Positions 55,520 through 64,000 of a stretch of DNA of 64,000 nt are shown here, in pieces (the first letter of the stretch is position 1; every line of letters begins with the position of its first letter). The position numbers and the translations under genes are program-made. The notes below the pieces were generated by a model, which saw nothing but the letters and a program-made list of their open reading frames with translations, made no database searches and was not told the origin of the DNA. Source of the stretch: Negativibacillus massiliensis (lineage in GTDB: Bacteria > Bacillota > Clostridia > Oscillospirales > Ruminococcaceae); the NCBI RefSeq assembly GCF_900148495.1, contig NZ_FTRU01000008.1, positions 1,550,001-1,614,000 on the forward strand. Reading direction: 5' to 3'.

Positions 55520-55830
55520 TGCTCAGTTAAGTGTCACAGAGGTTTTACCCTCGTAGCTCTACAACCTTTTCTATCCAACGAGCAAATACCACGTGCTGAA
55601 ACCAGAGCACAAACAGTGTCCAGCTTTAAACTGGAGTCTTTGCATCATAAGCAAACAGGGTACAGGCTTAGCTTGCCGAGCGAGTGTGTTAACACGAGGG
55701 ATTGCCGCGGATAGTATCTGTCATTTTACACAAAACCCAAGCGCGAAACAGGGTCCAGCTTCAAGCTGGCGGCGAAGCTGAACACTTTTCTTTTGGCTCC
55801 ACCTTTTCTTTTTAGCAAAGAAAAGGTGGA
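55520..55830 (-). repeat. Modular hairpin repeat, copy 3 (between wbpB and wbpD)
   Basis: Ends directly at the wbpB TAG. Holds the 51-base hairpin unit (55780-55830), then hairpins CCAGCTT/AAGCTGG (55755-55769), CAGGCTTAGCTTG (about 55663-55675) and CCAG...CTGG (55620-55634), each joined to a CCCTGTTT- or ACACTGTTT-like string on the minus strand. Also the 21-base block at 55678-55698 (shared with copy 1) and the hairpin module at 55531-55555 (shared with copy 2). Confidence 0.78.
55780..55830 (-). repeat. 51-bp hairpin repeat unit, first copy
   Basis: Identical over 51 bp to 57202-57252. Holds a 13-bp inverted repeat CCACCTTTTCTTT/AAAGAAAAGGTGG with a TTAGC loop. It touches the TAG of wbpB. 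Confidence 0.9.
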
Positions 55831-56904
55831 CTAGAATTCACCTTTCATATCGATGCTTGCAAAATCGGTCAGCGGCAGTTTAACTGGTTTTCCTTCTTTC
55901 TGGCTCTTGTAGATGGCAAGTACCAGTTCCAGAGCATTTCTGCCTGCATATGCATCCACATACGGTTTGCGGTCATGCTCGATTGCATCGATTACATCTG
56001 CATACAGGCTGGTATGACCGTTTCCATATACGTTGCTGGTTGCTTCCTGAAGACCTTTGTTCTTCTGATCTTCTTCGCCTTCATCCGCAAAATCCCATAC
56101 ATCGATGTTGTTGGTGGATTTTCCGCCCAGTTTTACAGTACCGTTCTCACCAAAGAGATATAAGGTTTCTTCCAGATTCTTTGGATAAACGTTAGTTGTA
56201 CCTTCGATGGTAGCAACTGCACCATTTTTGAATTTTACAACTGCCATACCGATATCTTCTGCTTCCAGATAATGATGGAACTGCTGTCTGGTAACACCGT
56301 ATACTTCATCAATCTCGCCGCCCATCATCCAACGCAGCAGATCAATGCCGTGGATGCACTGGTTCATCAGAGCGCCGCCATCCTGTGCCCAGGTTCCTCT
56401 CCATTTTGCCTGATCGTAGTAATCGCGGTTGCGGTTCCAACGAACATGGATGGAACCATGAGAGAGTTTACCAAAGCGTCCTGCTTCCAGTGCTTTTCTC
56501 ATCTGCTGAACCGCTACATTAAAACGGTTCTGATGGCAGGCAGAAACCTTGACGCCTTTTTCTTCACTGCGGCGAATGATCTCTTCTGCATCTGCAATAC
56601 TCATTGCCATTGGTTTTTCAATAATAACATTGACACCATGGTCGATGCAGTACAAAGCGATTTCTGCATGAACACCGCTTTCAGTTGCAATGCCGACCAG
56701 TTCTGGCTGTTCCTTTTCGATCATCTCTTTATAATCGGTATAGCGATGGATGGATGCATCGTGATTGAGTTCATGCTTTGCAAGCAGATTTTCCATCTGC
56801 TGCGGCACAACGTCGCAGACTGCTGCAAATTCCAGATGATTGTTGAGTACTGCCTTGATATGATTGGTTGCGATTCTTCCGCAGCCGATTAAAGCATATT
56901 TCAT
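55831..56904 (-). CDS. wbpB: Gfo/Idh/MocA oxidoreductase, WbpB-like
   Basis: A 357-residue NAD(H)-dependent sugar dehydrogenase with an N-terminal Rossmann fold (ALIGCGRIATNHIKAV) and the EKPMAMSIADAEE motif with the conserved Lys. Context places it as UDP-N-acetyl-glucosaminuronate 3-dehydrogenase, which makes the 3-keto sugar for WbpE. Stop TAG, followed at once by a repeat hairpin. Confidence 0.85.
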   Translation of the reverse strand: MKYALIGCGRIATNHIKAVLNNHLEFAAVCDVVPQQMENLLAKHELNHDASIHRYTDYKEMIEKEQPELVGIATESGVHAEIALYCIDHGVNVIIEKPMAMSIADAEEIIRRSEEKGVKVSACHQNRFNVAVQQMRKALEAGRFGKLSHGSIHVRWNRNRDYYDQAKWRGTWAQDGGALMNQCIHGIDLLRWMMGGEIDEVYGVTRQQFHHYLEAEDIGMAVVKFKNGAVATIEGTTNVYPKNLEETLYLFGENGTVKLGGKSTNNIDVWDFADEGEEDQKNKGLQEATSNVYGNGHTSLYADVIDAIEHDRKPYVDAYAGRNALELVLAIYKSQKEGKPVKLPLTDFASIDMKGEF

Positions 56905-56964
56905 CCTGATCTTCCTCCTTGCAGGCCCAGCCTGCTTCTGTTTTTCTCAAACGAGAGTCATATT

Positions 56965-57259
56965 AGACTGCCTGCAGCGCAGGCAGGGTACTGACGTACC
57001 ACAGCACCGAAACTACAAACTGCCCCGATCGCTTTTTATGTTTTAGTTGTTTTGGGATATTTCGCTCGTTGCGACGAGCGCCCAAAGACGCTGTCTTCGG
57101 AATCTGTGAGCTTTTTGTAGAAAAGCAAGTTGGAAAACAAGTTTTCAACTACCAAAAATTTTTGTTTTCGCTTCCATGCCACTTATTTTGGCGCCGTAGG
57201 CGAACACTTTTCTTTTGGCTCCACCTTTTCTTTTTAGCAAAGAAAAGGTGGATAGCCTG
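56965..57259 (-). repeat. Modular hairpin repeat, copy 4 (between wbpA and wbpB)
   Basis: Fills most of the gap between wbpA and wbpB. Holds the 51-base hairpin unit (57202-57252), GCGCCGTAGGCGAACA (57191 onward) and GTTTTCAACTACCAAAA, in the same order as copy 2, and AGGCAGGGTACTGACGTAC (56981-56999, 18/19 identical to copy 2). Confidence 0.78.
57202..57252 (-). repeat. 51-bp hairpin repeat unit, second copy
   Basis: Identical to 55780-55830; lies 7 bp from the TAG of wbpA. No T-tract follows on the minus strand, so it is not a classic terminator. Confidence 0.9.
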
Positions 57260-58576
57260 CTACAGAACTTCGATGTTTTCGCGGTTTGCGATGTTCTTCA
57301 TTGCATTCTTGGTATCGAAGATCAGTGCTGCATTCTTCTGTACCATATCATAGTCGATATTGGTATGTGCAGTTGTGATCATAACCAAATCTGCTGCTTT
57401 GAGGACATCTTCGGTCAATGCAGGAATGCTCTGACGGGTCTGACCATTGTGTTTGTATTCTTTTACCCATGGATCGAAGAAGGTAACTTCTGCACCCTCA
57501 CGTTCGAGTACATCGATAACCTTCAGAGCCGGGCTTTCACGGTAGTCGTCGATATCCTGTTTGTATGCAACACCCAGAACCAGAACTTTGGAACCGTTCA
57601 TTGCTTTCTTTACTTTGTTGAGAATCTTAGCTGCACGGTCTACACAGTATTCTGGCATCTTATCATTAATCATCATCGAGCTTTCGATCATGGATGTATG
57701 GAAACCATACTCTCTTGCTTTCCAGGAGAGGTAGTATGGGTCAAGTGGAATACAATGTCCGCCAAGACCTGGACCTGGATAGAATGCCTGGAAGCCGTAT
57801 GGTTTTGTCTTAGCAGCGTCAACAACTTCCCACATGCTGATACCCATCTCGTTGCAGAGCATGGTCAGCTCGTTTACCAGACCGATGTTGATGTTGCGGT
57901 AAGTATTTTCCAGGATTTTTTCCATCTCTGCAACTGCTGGGCAGGATACTTCGTAAACTTCACCTTCCAGAACAGCACGATACATTGCAGCGATTACTTC
58001 GGTAGCATCTTTGCCGATTGCACCTACTACCTTTGGAGTATTTTTGGTTTTATAGATGAGGTTTCCTGGATCGACACGTTCTGGGGAGAAGCCGAGGTAG
58101 AAATCCTCACCGCATTTGAGACCGGAACCATTTTCCAGAATTGGTTTGATCAGCTCTTCGGTAGTACCTGGGTAGGTTGTGGATTCCAGAACAACCATAG
58201 TACCTTTTTTCAGGTATTTGGAAACAGCGGTTGCAGAATCACGAACATAGCTGATATCTGGCTGCTGATGAGAATCCAGTGGAGTTGGAACACAGATTGC
58301 GATAAAGTCAACATCTTTTACAAAGCTGAAATCGGTGGTAGCAGAAAGCATACCGCTCTTTACAATCTCAGCAAGGTCGCTGTCTACAACGTCACCGATG
58401 TAGTTATGACCTGCGTTGACCATATCTACCTTCTGTGGCTGTACATCAAAGCCGATTGTTTTGAAGCCAGCTTTTGCCTTCTCAACAGCCAGAGGCAGAC
58501 CAACATAGCCCAGTCCAACAACTCCGACAACGATTTCCTTATTTTCTATCTTGCGGAGCAATTCATTTTTCATCAT
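57260..58576 (-). CDS. wbpA: UDP-N-acetylglucosamine 6-dehydrogenase, WbpA-like
   Basis: A 438-residue nucleotide-sugar dehydrogenase: VVGLGYVGLPLAVEKA (NAD site), the SPERVDPGN motif, the catalytic Cys in GLGGHCIPLDPYY and a C-terminal UDP-binding domain. It oxidises UDP-GlcNAc at C6, the first step toward UDP-GlcNAc(3NAc)A. ATG at 58576 follows ggagag; the 5' end overlaps the flippase gene by 14 bp. Stop TAG. Confidence 0.9.
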   Translation of the reverse strand: MMKNELLRKIENKEIVVGVVGLGYVGLPLAVEKAKAGFKTIGFDVQPQKVDMVNAGHNYIGDVVDSDLAEIVKSGMLSATTDFSFVKDVDFIAICVPTPLDSHQQPDISYVRDSATAVSKYLKKGTMVVLESTTYPGTTEELIKPILENGSGLKCGEDFYLGFSPERVDPGNLIYKTKNTPKVVGAIGKDATEVIAAMYRAVLEGEVYEVSCPAVAEMEKILENTYRNINIGLVNELTMLCNEMGISMWEVVDAAKTKPYGFQAFYPGPGLGGHCIPLDPYYLSWKAREYGFHTSMIESSMMINDKMPEYCVDRAAKILNKVKKAMNGSKVLVLGVAYKQDIDDYRESPALKVIDVLEREGAEVTFFDPWVKEYKHNGQTRQSIPALTEDVLKAADLVMITTAHTNIDYDMVQKNAALIFDTKNAMKNIANRENIEVL

Positions 58577-59888
58577 GGTTAATCTCTCCTATCTGTGATT
58601 TGCATATATTTCTTAAATGAATGTTCATTATAAGCCCTGATAAGAAGTAAACAACAATCAGTGCGATTGCTGCGCCATAGATTCCCAGCATCTTGACCGC
58701 TGCAATGTCGATCACTGCATGGAGAACCACGAAAACAATGTTGATTTTTAGGTTAAACTTTTCTTCTCCTGTTACGGCAAGAATATTGCCCGAGAGCCCG
58801 CGGAATACCGCCTGGATCCACGATGCCACCAGGAACATCCGCACCAGACTAACTGCACCCATATATTCGGGTCCCGCAAAGATGAACAGGTAAAGTTTTG
58901 CAAAGATAAACAATCCTAAATGGAAGATTGTCATAACAACACCGTTTATCAGAAACAGCTTTTTATAGCTGTCCCAGATCCAGCGTCTATCACCAATATG
59001 CTGGATAAAGTACGGCAGGATAAATACCAGAAGCGCTTCCAATAAGAACAGCGAGATGGACAGGATATTTGCTGCTACTCGATATTCTGCCAGCAGCTCC
59101 TTGTCCTTTAACAGCTGTCCTACAATGAAGGTTTCATTGTAGCTCATAACCGTTGAAGTCGCAGACGCAGTAAGCATTACTACGCTGAATCGAATTGCTG
59201 TCTTCGTTTCTTGCCAGCTAAGTTTCACCGCCTTAACCTTCATCATCGGCAGATCTCGGATCAACAGATACCCCATTATTACGCACAGTCCCATGGAAAT
59301 ATATTTTCCAATCATAACGCCAGTAACGCCCCACAGCACTGCAAAGACAATCTGGAAGATCATCAGCAAAAAGGAGTAGGTGAAGTTATAGACCGAGTAG
59401 CGCTGATTCTGAAAAGTTGCACGCAGCAAAAGCTGAATGTCAGTAAATAAAAAGTATAGGATTGGAAGACACGATGAAATAACTAATTGGAACTTTGCAC
59501 CTTCATACGGAAATGGAATCACCAGATATGCTACCGTAGTAAACACAACTAACAGGATATCTGCAATAATTCCTACCTTTAGTGAGGTCACAAAGTATCC
59601 TTTTTTGACCTCGTCATCACTCTTCTGTGCACAGAAACGCAGAGTTGCCTGGGTGATACCGATTCCATTAAAGAGCATGACATAACTTTGGATGTTGTTT
59701 ACATAGGTAAGCAATCCATAGTCAGCTTTGGACAAAAATCGCGGCAGGAAAAATACCGAGACAAATCCTGCAATCTTTGCCAGTGTGGAACCGGCAATAA
59801 TGTGGAAAAAACCTTTTTTGTGCAAGGTAACGATTCCATCCCAGAGCTTGTCCCAAAGCCCCATGATCTGCTGTTTTTTCATTCCCAC
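58563..59888 (-). CDS. Polysaccharide flippase, Wzx/MATE-like
   Basis: A 441-residue membrane protein with about 12-14 helices of the polysaccharide transport (PST/MurJ-like) superfamily: an N-terminal STLAKIAGFVSVFFLPRFLSKADYGLLTYV motif typical of Wzx. It would translocate lipid-linked repeat units. GTG at 59888 has AGGA 7 bases upstream; the ATG two codons later is less well placed. Adjacent to the polymerase gene. Confidence 0.88.
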   Translation of the reverse strand: MGMKKQQIMGLWDKLWDGIVTLHKKGFFHIIAGSTLAKIAGFVSVFFLPRFLSKADYGLLTYVNNIQSYVMLFNGIGITQATLRFCAQKSDDEVKKGYFVTSLKVGIIADILLVVFTTVAYLVIPFPYEGAKFQLVISSCLPILYFLFTDIQLLLRATFQNQRYSVYNFTYSFLLMIFQIVFAVLWGVTGVMIGKYISMGLCVIMGYLLIRDLPMMKVKAVKLSWQETKTAIRFSVVMLTASATSTVMSYNETFIVGQLLKDKELLAEYRVAANILSISLFLLEALLVFILPYFIQHIGDRRWIWDSYKKLFLINGVVMTIFHLGLFIFAKLYLFIFAGPEYMGAVSLVRMFLVASWIQAVFRGLSGNILAVTGEEKFNLKINIVFVVLHAVIDIAAVKMLGIYGAAIALIVVYFLSGLIMNIHLRNICKSQIGEINHDEK

Positions 59889-59922
59889 ATGATCTTCCTT
59901 TCACGGGTTGTCACAGACCGAT

Positions 59923-61233
59923 TTAACGGATATACTGCGAAGAAAATGCCGGTAAAATCGGCTCTTTCTCTTCTCTCTTGGTATGTTCTCCAACCAGAAC
60001 CAGCAAAGAAGGTACCAGGAAGAACAAAATTTCAATCAATGGCTCATTATATCCGGCATTTACCGTAATCTGTGCATAATAAAGAACAAATACCGCAAAG
60101 TATAAAAATCTTCCCCTGCGGTCAAGCAGTTTTTCAATTCTTGCAAAATTGACAATCAGGATGCTGTGGAACAGGATACTTCCCACCAGTCCATAGTAAG
60201 CCAGATAGTCGCACACAATCGAGTGCCCGCCAACAATCTCCCGCGGGTTCTCCACTGTCTTTAAAACAAGATCTCCAATTCCAAATAATGGAGCAGTTAA
60301 AAATGTTTTTATCGAGGTCATGTACAGGTCGATTCTGGTTCCTGCATCACTTCCTTCGGTGATTCCACTGCCGCTCAGAAGATTACCAACTTCCATAAAA
60401 CGAAGCTGCATCTTCAGACTATCGGTATTCTCCGCAATAAAATAGAAAATCCGGTAAAGGTTTGGCACAACTACCAGCGCTGCAAGGCAACATGCCAACA
60501 GGATCGCCGTAGTTACACCTCCGCTTTTTGGCAGTCGACAAAGAACCAGAAGACAAAAGCTGAACACAAACAAAATCGCAAAGGAATAGTTGGACATCAC
60601 GATGACCAACAGTCCCAGCAGTACGGTCAGCCCCCACCCGATCGTCTCAAACAGTTTGGGGCGATAGTACCAGATGATTCCCACAATCGCTACCGTAAAC
60701 ATGGTCAGCGAGTAAATGTGCTGATATCCTCCGGTAAAGGGACTTGCAAGCGGTCCGGTCAGTTCCGGGTTTCCGTTTGCAAGCAGTCTCGATACATCTG
60801 GATTCTGGCGGAGCGCAAACACAGTTCCAACATTAATCAGCAGATAATATCCCGTCGTCACAAAGCTGAGAAGTTTTAAGGCGAAGCGATCCTGTAATGA
60901 CCCGTAATACCAAAACAGAAGATAGAAAATCGGCATCAGAAGATGATGGAACGGAAACTCCACATGCCCCAAAACAGCATAAACCGCAAGCAGTACCGGC
61001 CATCCAAAGCTTAATAACATCCCTGGATGCAGCACCGTTTTCCAGAAGTGTATCCAGTCAGAGGCCATTGCAAAACAGGCCCAAAGTACAACCACTCCCG
61101 CATAGAGCGCCCAGTTATATAAAAAAGATTCCGGGTTGATTCCCCACAGCAATACAAAAGCTGCGCACAGCTCGCGCGGAAGATGCAAAAAGCTGTATCC
61201 TTTATTTTCCCGAATATAGCTTGACTTTGGCAT
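59923..61233 (-). CDS. O-antigen polymerase/ligase-type membrane protein (Wzy-like)
   Basis: About 436 residues with roughly 11-12 hydrophobic helices and a large loop near residues 320-365 (residues such as GVTTAI and GGHSIVCDYLAYYGLVGS), the layout of Wzy polymerases and O-antigen ligases. ATG at 61233 has a GGGGAGG 12 bases upstream; in-frame ATGs at 61269 and 61284 are alternatives. It lies between a glycosyltransferase and the flippase, which fits repeat-unit polymerisation. Confidence 0.8.
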   Translation of the reverse strand: MPKSSYIRENKGYSFLHLPRELCAAFVLLWGINPESFLYNWALYAGVVVLWACFAMASDWIHFWKTVLHPGMLLSFGWPVLLAVYAVLGHVEFPFHHLLMPIFYLLFWYYGSLQDRFALKLLSFVTTGYYLLINVGTVFALRQNPDVSRLLANGNPELTGPLASPFTGGYQHIYSLTMFTVAIVGIIWYYRPKLFETIGWGLTVLLGLLVIVMSNYSFAILFVFSFCLLVLCRLPKSGGVTTAILLACCLAALVVVPNLYRIFYFIAENTDSLKMQLRFMEVGNLLSGSGITEGSDAGTRIDLYMTSIKTFLTAPLFGIGDLVLKTVENPREIVGGHSIVCDYLAYYGLVGSILFHSILIVNFARIEKLLDRRGRFLYFAVFVLYYAQITVNAGYNEPLIEILFFLVPSLLVLVGEHTKREEKEPILPAFSSQYIR

Positions 61234-61308
61234 GTCCTGTTCAAACCTCCCCTCTACACTTCTACCCATTTTATATTGTAACACCTATTTATGGAATTAT
61301 TTTTAAAT

Positions 61309-62511
61309 TTAAGCAAAAACTCCTTGCAAAACCTCATCTTTTTGTTCTGCAACCTTTTCATACTGTTTCATCAAAGTTGCTGCAACTGCCTGAGAGGAAT
61401 AGTTTTCCCGTATCTCCTGTGCAATTGCCGCACGATTATAATAACCATTATTACAGTACATCGAAAGCAGCGCTTTTGCAAGTGCATCTACATCGTCCGG
61501 ATCTACCATGATTCCGTTATGCTCATTCACAAAGCACTCCGGTCCGCCGCAGCGGGTCGCAATGACAGGGATTCCGCAGGACAGTGCTTCCAGGTACGCA
61601 ACACCAAATGTTTCGGATACCGATGCCATAACAAAGCAGTCACACTGCTGCAGGCGATGGGCGATTTCTTCCCTTGGACGAAGTCCCAGCATCTCGATGC
61701 GTCCATCCATGTTCAAATCGGTAATCAGTTTATGTAAAGAGGCTTCTTCCTCTCCCTGTCCGCAAATGGTAAGGGTAACTTTCGGACAATCCCGAAATGC
61801 TTTTGCAAATGCTTTGATCAGGACGTCCATTCTCTTGATCTTGCGAAGATTTCCACAGCTGAGGAAAGAAAACTCGCCGCCTTCTTCCTCCATCTCTACT
61901 TCTTCTCGCAGCGCTTTCTGGCGCTCGTGTTCATCGCTGTAAGAAAACAATTCGGTGTCCACCATATCCGGCACCCACAGAACCTTTCGATGGCTATGTT
62001 CTTCCATCTTCTGTGCAAGAGCAGGACTTACCGCGATCAGGCAATCTGCCTGCTGAAAAGCGGTTTTTGCTGCCTGCTTAATGTCAGACGGCAGAGTATC
62101 CTGATTGACAAGCGAAGAATGCTCGGTTACAACAAGCGGAACGTGTTCCTGTTTTTTCAGCTCCGCTGCAAGGTATGCATAATCGGTAAAATGGGCATGC
62201 AGCACATCCGGACGGCCAAATTCCCGGACAGCCCGACGATACAACATCTTTAATCCCCATTCACCGATCGGATAAAAAATCTTCTTTGGAATGTTGCCCA
62301 GAGGAATGCTTAAAACCCGCACCTGTACGCCGTCACGCTCAAAGGAGGAAAATCCCCATTTGCGCACTCTGCGCACCGAGCGCAGATCCAGCGCCAAAAA
62401 CACGACCTTGCATCCTGCCTGAGTCAGCGCACGTGCCTGGTCAAATTCGAATACACCATAGGTGGAATACTTCTGTGTCGGAACCCCTCGGGATAATAGA
62501 AACGTTAACAT
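61309..62511 (-). CDS. Glycosyltransferase family 4 protein
   Basis: A 400-residue GT-B glycosyltransferase. The C-terminal donor domain has GNLRKIKRMDVLIKAF and GLRPREEIAHRLQQCDCFVMASVSETFGVAYLEALSCGIPVIAT, with the acidic pair (ETFG...EAL) typical of GT4. It lies 12 bp after the neighbouring GT gene. Sugar specificity is not visible from sequence. Confidence 0.9.
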   Translation of the reverse strand: MLTFLLSRGVPTQKYSTYGVFEFDQARALTQAGCKVVFLALDLRSVRRVRKWGFSSFERDGVQVRVLSIPLGNIPKKIFYPIGEWGLKMLYRRAVREFGRPDVLHAHFTDYAYLAAELKKQEHVPLVVTEHSSLVNQDTLPSDIKQAAKTAFQQADCLIAVSPALAQKMEEHSHRKVLWVPDMVDTELFSYSDEHERQKALREEVEMEEEGGEFSFLSCGNLRKIKRMDVLIKAFAKAFRDCPKVTLTICGQGEEEASLHKLITDLNMDGRIEMLGLRPREEIAHRLQQCDCFVMASVSETFGVAYLEALSCGIPVIATRCGGPECFVNEHNGIMVDPDDVDALAKALLSMYCNNGYYNRAAIAQEIRENYSSQAVAATLMKQYEKVAEQKDEVLQGVFA

Positions 62512-62523
62512 AGAAAACCTCTT

Positions 62524-63666
62524 TTAAGATAACCCTTTCTGAAGCTTTTTATAGAGTGCAAAAAGCTTTTCTTCCTCGATACCCCAGTTATATTTGTTCA
62601 GTACCGCAGCTCTGCCGTTTTCTCCCATTTTAAGGGCAGTCTGTTGGTCAGATAATACATCCTGAATGGTTTTAGCGATTGCATCCACATCCGCCGGATC
62701 CACCGCTACACCAAAACCATCCTGCTGCACCGATTTTCTCATAAACGGATAATCAGAAACGATAACTGGCAGTCCTGCTGCCATATATTCATAGACCTTT
62801 GTCGGGAAATTATCCAGACTGGAATATTGCCCTACATTCAAAATGGTGGACATTCCGATGCTCGAACGCGCATATACCTTTGCAAGCTCCTGCCTTCCCA
62901 GATATCCCAGATATTCTACACAGGAATACTCCGGCATCTGTTCCAGTTCTTTCTGATAAGCATCGGAGGAATACTTTCCTGCCAGAATCAGTTTTACACC
63001 CGCTTTGTGGGCAGCTTTGATCAGATGGGTGATTCCTCTCTGGTAGGTAAGGCTTCCTGTACAGCAGATGGTCTTTCCATCCTTCTGTTCCTGTCCGCAC
63101 TCCTCTGGAGAAAGCATCTCGGACACCATAACTGCATTGGAGATGATGACCGTTTCCTTTGCTCTGCCCGCAAAGATATCCACGCCATTCTTGGTGCACG
63201 GGAACAATACAGCATCAAACTTCTTAACCGCATGGGTCTCATACGCTTTATATACGCCGGAGATAATCTTGCGGAGGAAGACCGGAATCCATTCCTTTTC
63301 CATAATCTGGGTCGGATAGTCTTCGTGGCTGTCAAAGATTACTTTTTTCCCTTTGCGCGCAAGTTTTACTCCATATGGAAGCAGCTCCGGATCATGAAAC
63401 TCATAAATATCTGCATCCACTTCCAGAGCTTTTTGATAAACTGTCTTCGCTCCAAAAAGCATTCGTTTGAGTCTCGACGAGCTGTCCACCGGTACCTGAA
63501 TAATCTGCACACCCTTTTCGGTTGTAGTTCCTACCGAAGAGGAATCCTTTGCTTTGACTACAAAGGTGACATCGTATCCTTCTCTTGCAAGTGACGCACA
63601 CTGCTTGTGAAAGATACGGGTATCGTTTGGCGCATGTGCGCTGGAAAAATGGCAAACTTTGGTCAT
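62524..63666 (-). CDS. Glycosyltransferase family 4 protein
   Basis: A 380-residue GT-B glycosyltransferase. The N-terminal region has FSSAHAPNDTRIFHKQCASL, with a YEFHDPELLPYGVKL segment. The donor part has CCTGSLTYQRGITHLIKAA and FPTKVYEYMAAGLPVIVSDYP. Likely adds a sugar to the lipid-linked intermediate (inference). Confidence 0.9.
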   Translation of the reverse strand: MTKVCHFSSAHAPNDTRIFHKQCASLAREGYDVTFVVKAKDSSSVGTTTEKGVQIIQVPVDSSSRLKRMLFGAKTVYQKALEVDADIYEFHDPELLPYGVKLARKGKKVIFDSHEDYPTQIMEKEWIPVFLRKIISGVYKAYETHAVKKFDAVLFPCTKNGVDIFAGRAKETVIISNAVMVSEMLSPEECGQEQKDGKTICCTGSLTYQRGITHLIKAAHKAGVKLILAGKYSSDAYQKELEQMPEYSCVEYLGYLGRQELAKVYARSSIGMSTILNVGQYSSLDNFPTKVYEYMAAGLPVIVSDYPFMRKSVQQDGFGVAVDPADVDAIAKTIQDVLSDQQTALKMGENGRAAVLNKYNWGIEEEKLFALYKKLQKGLS

Positions 63667-63701
63667 ACCTTGTCCCTTCCATTTTGTAATATCAAGTAAT
63701 T

Positions 63702-63730
63702 ATTATACCTATTGTATCTTATTTTGTCTG
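63702..63730 (-). promoter_or_regulatory. Possible promoter ahead of the GT4 gene
   Basis: CAGACA and TATAAT on the minus strand, 17 bp apart. It overlaps the 3' end of the preceding GT gene, so it would be an internal promoter of the locus. Confidence 0.55.
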
Positions 63731-64000
63731 ATTTTGACCAACCGCGTTCTCAAGAATCGCAAGAAGATGATTGGTCAATTCCCTGTAATCATAATGTTCT
63801 GCTGCAGTTCTTGCATTTTTGCAGATCTGTTCATATTCTTCTTTTGGCATGTTGGCAAAACGAAGAACCTCTTTGCACAGCGTTTCGGTATCCTGTGTTG
63901 GTAGAGTAATTCCTGCCTGATAGCGTTCAATCAGGTCGTAGCTGACTGTCAGGTCAGACAATACCGGCCGACCGCTTGCAAAATAATCAAACTGCTTGTT
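63719..64000 (-). CDS. Glycosyltransferase, WbuB-like (partial, 5' end beyond window)
   Basis: Only the last 93 residues are present. They contain FDYFASGRPVLS and the C-terminal helix of a GT4-type enzyme of the WbuB type, which links L-FucNAc or similar sugars in other loci. The true start lies beyond position 64000. Identity to a particular sugar is uncertain. Confidence 0.7.
   Translation of the reverse strand, partial: NKQFDYFASGRPVLSDLTVSYDLIERYQAGITLPTQDTETLCKEVLRFANMPKEEYEQICKNARTAAEHYDYRELTNHLLAILENAVGQNQTK

Noticed and set aside
57215-58582. Long plus-strand reading frame (about 455 codons) opposite wbpA
   Set aside because: Mirror frame of a clear nucleotide-sugar dehydrogenase; Cys/Phe/His-rich translation with no family features.
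1-64000. CRISPR arrays, tRNA or rRNA genes
   Set aside because: No regularly spaced direct repeats, cloverleaf or rRNA sequence was seen; the repeats found are modular and irregular.

Overview
The window is chromosomal DNA of a Gram-positive, low-to-moderate GC member of the Bacillota, most likely class Clostridia (Oscillospiraceae/Ruminococcaceae-like). Evidence: a Phe T-box leader ahead of pheS, an HPr with both His15 and Ser46, strong SD sequences, many intrinsic terminators, and the ylxM-ffh-rpsP-khpA and rsmD-coaD neighbourhoods. Most genes lie on the minus strand. No rRNA, tRNA, prophage, insertion sequence or CRISPR array was seen.

Region 1 (1-13.5 kb): DNA repair and housekeeping. 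uvrB, a nucleotidyltransferase and uvrA (cut by the window edge) form one unit. They are followed by a secreted repeat-like protein, radC, an RluA-family pseudouridine synthase, a small EamA transporter, a TraX-like protein, rsmD-coaD-coiled-coil protein, and uvrC. Region 2 (13.6-19.3 kb): ptsH, then the ribosome/SRP block ylxM-ffh-rpsP-khpA. An AAC(3)-like gene with its own promoter splits this block from rimM-trmD. Region 3 (19.3-33 kb): assorted enzymes (threonine aldolase, cysteine hydrolase, M55 peptidase, radical SAM protein, DEAD-box helicase). It also holds an AT-rich islet with an XRE regulator and small membrane protein, and pheST under T-box control. Region 4 (33.4-45.7 kb): a plus-strand group with an ArsM-type methyltransferase that appears to be a selenoprotein (in-frame TGA plus SECIS-like hairpin), NAD(P)HX repair, FeoAB, a nucleobase permease, an S9 peptidase and others.

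Region 5 (45.7-52 kb): a tightly coupled six-gene minus-strand operon. It joins a long coiled-coil HlyD-like adaptor and a MacB-periplasmic-domain membrane protein to MalF/MalG-type permeases and an MsmK-type ATPase, with no solute-binding protein. This combination looks unusual. Region 6 (52.2-64 kb): a secreted Lys-rich protein, galU, and a Wzx/Wzy-type surface polysaccharide locus. The locus carries the wbpA-wbpB-wbpD-wbpE route to UDP-2,3-diacetamido-glucuronic acid plus three family-4 glycosyltransferases.

The intergenic DNA after pheS, pheT, wbpA and wbpB contains related modular hairpin repeats. They begin at or within a few bases of the TAG stop codons, and paired copies differ by compensatory base changes, which suggests a structured RNA or mobile repeat family.
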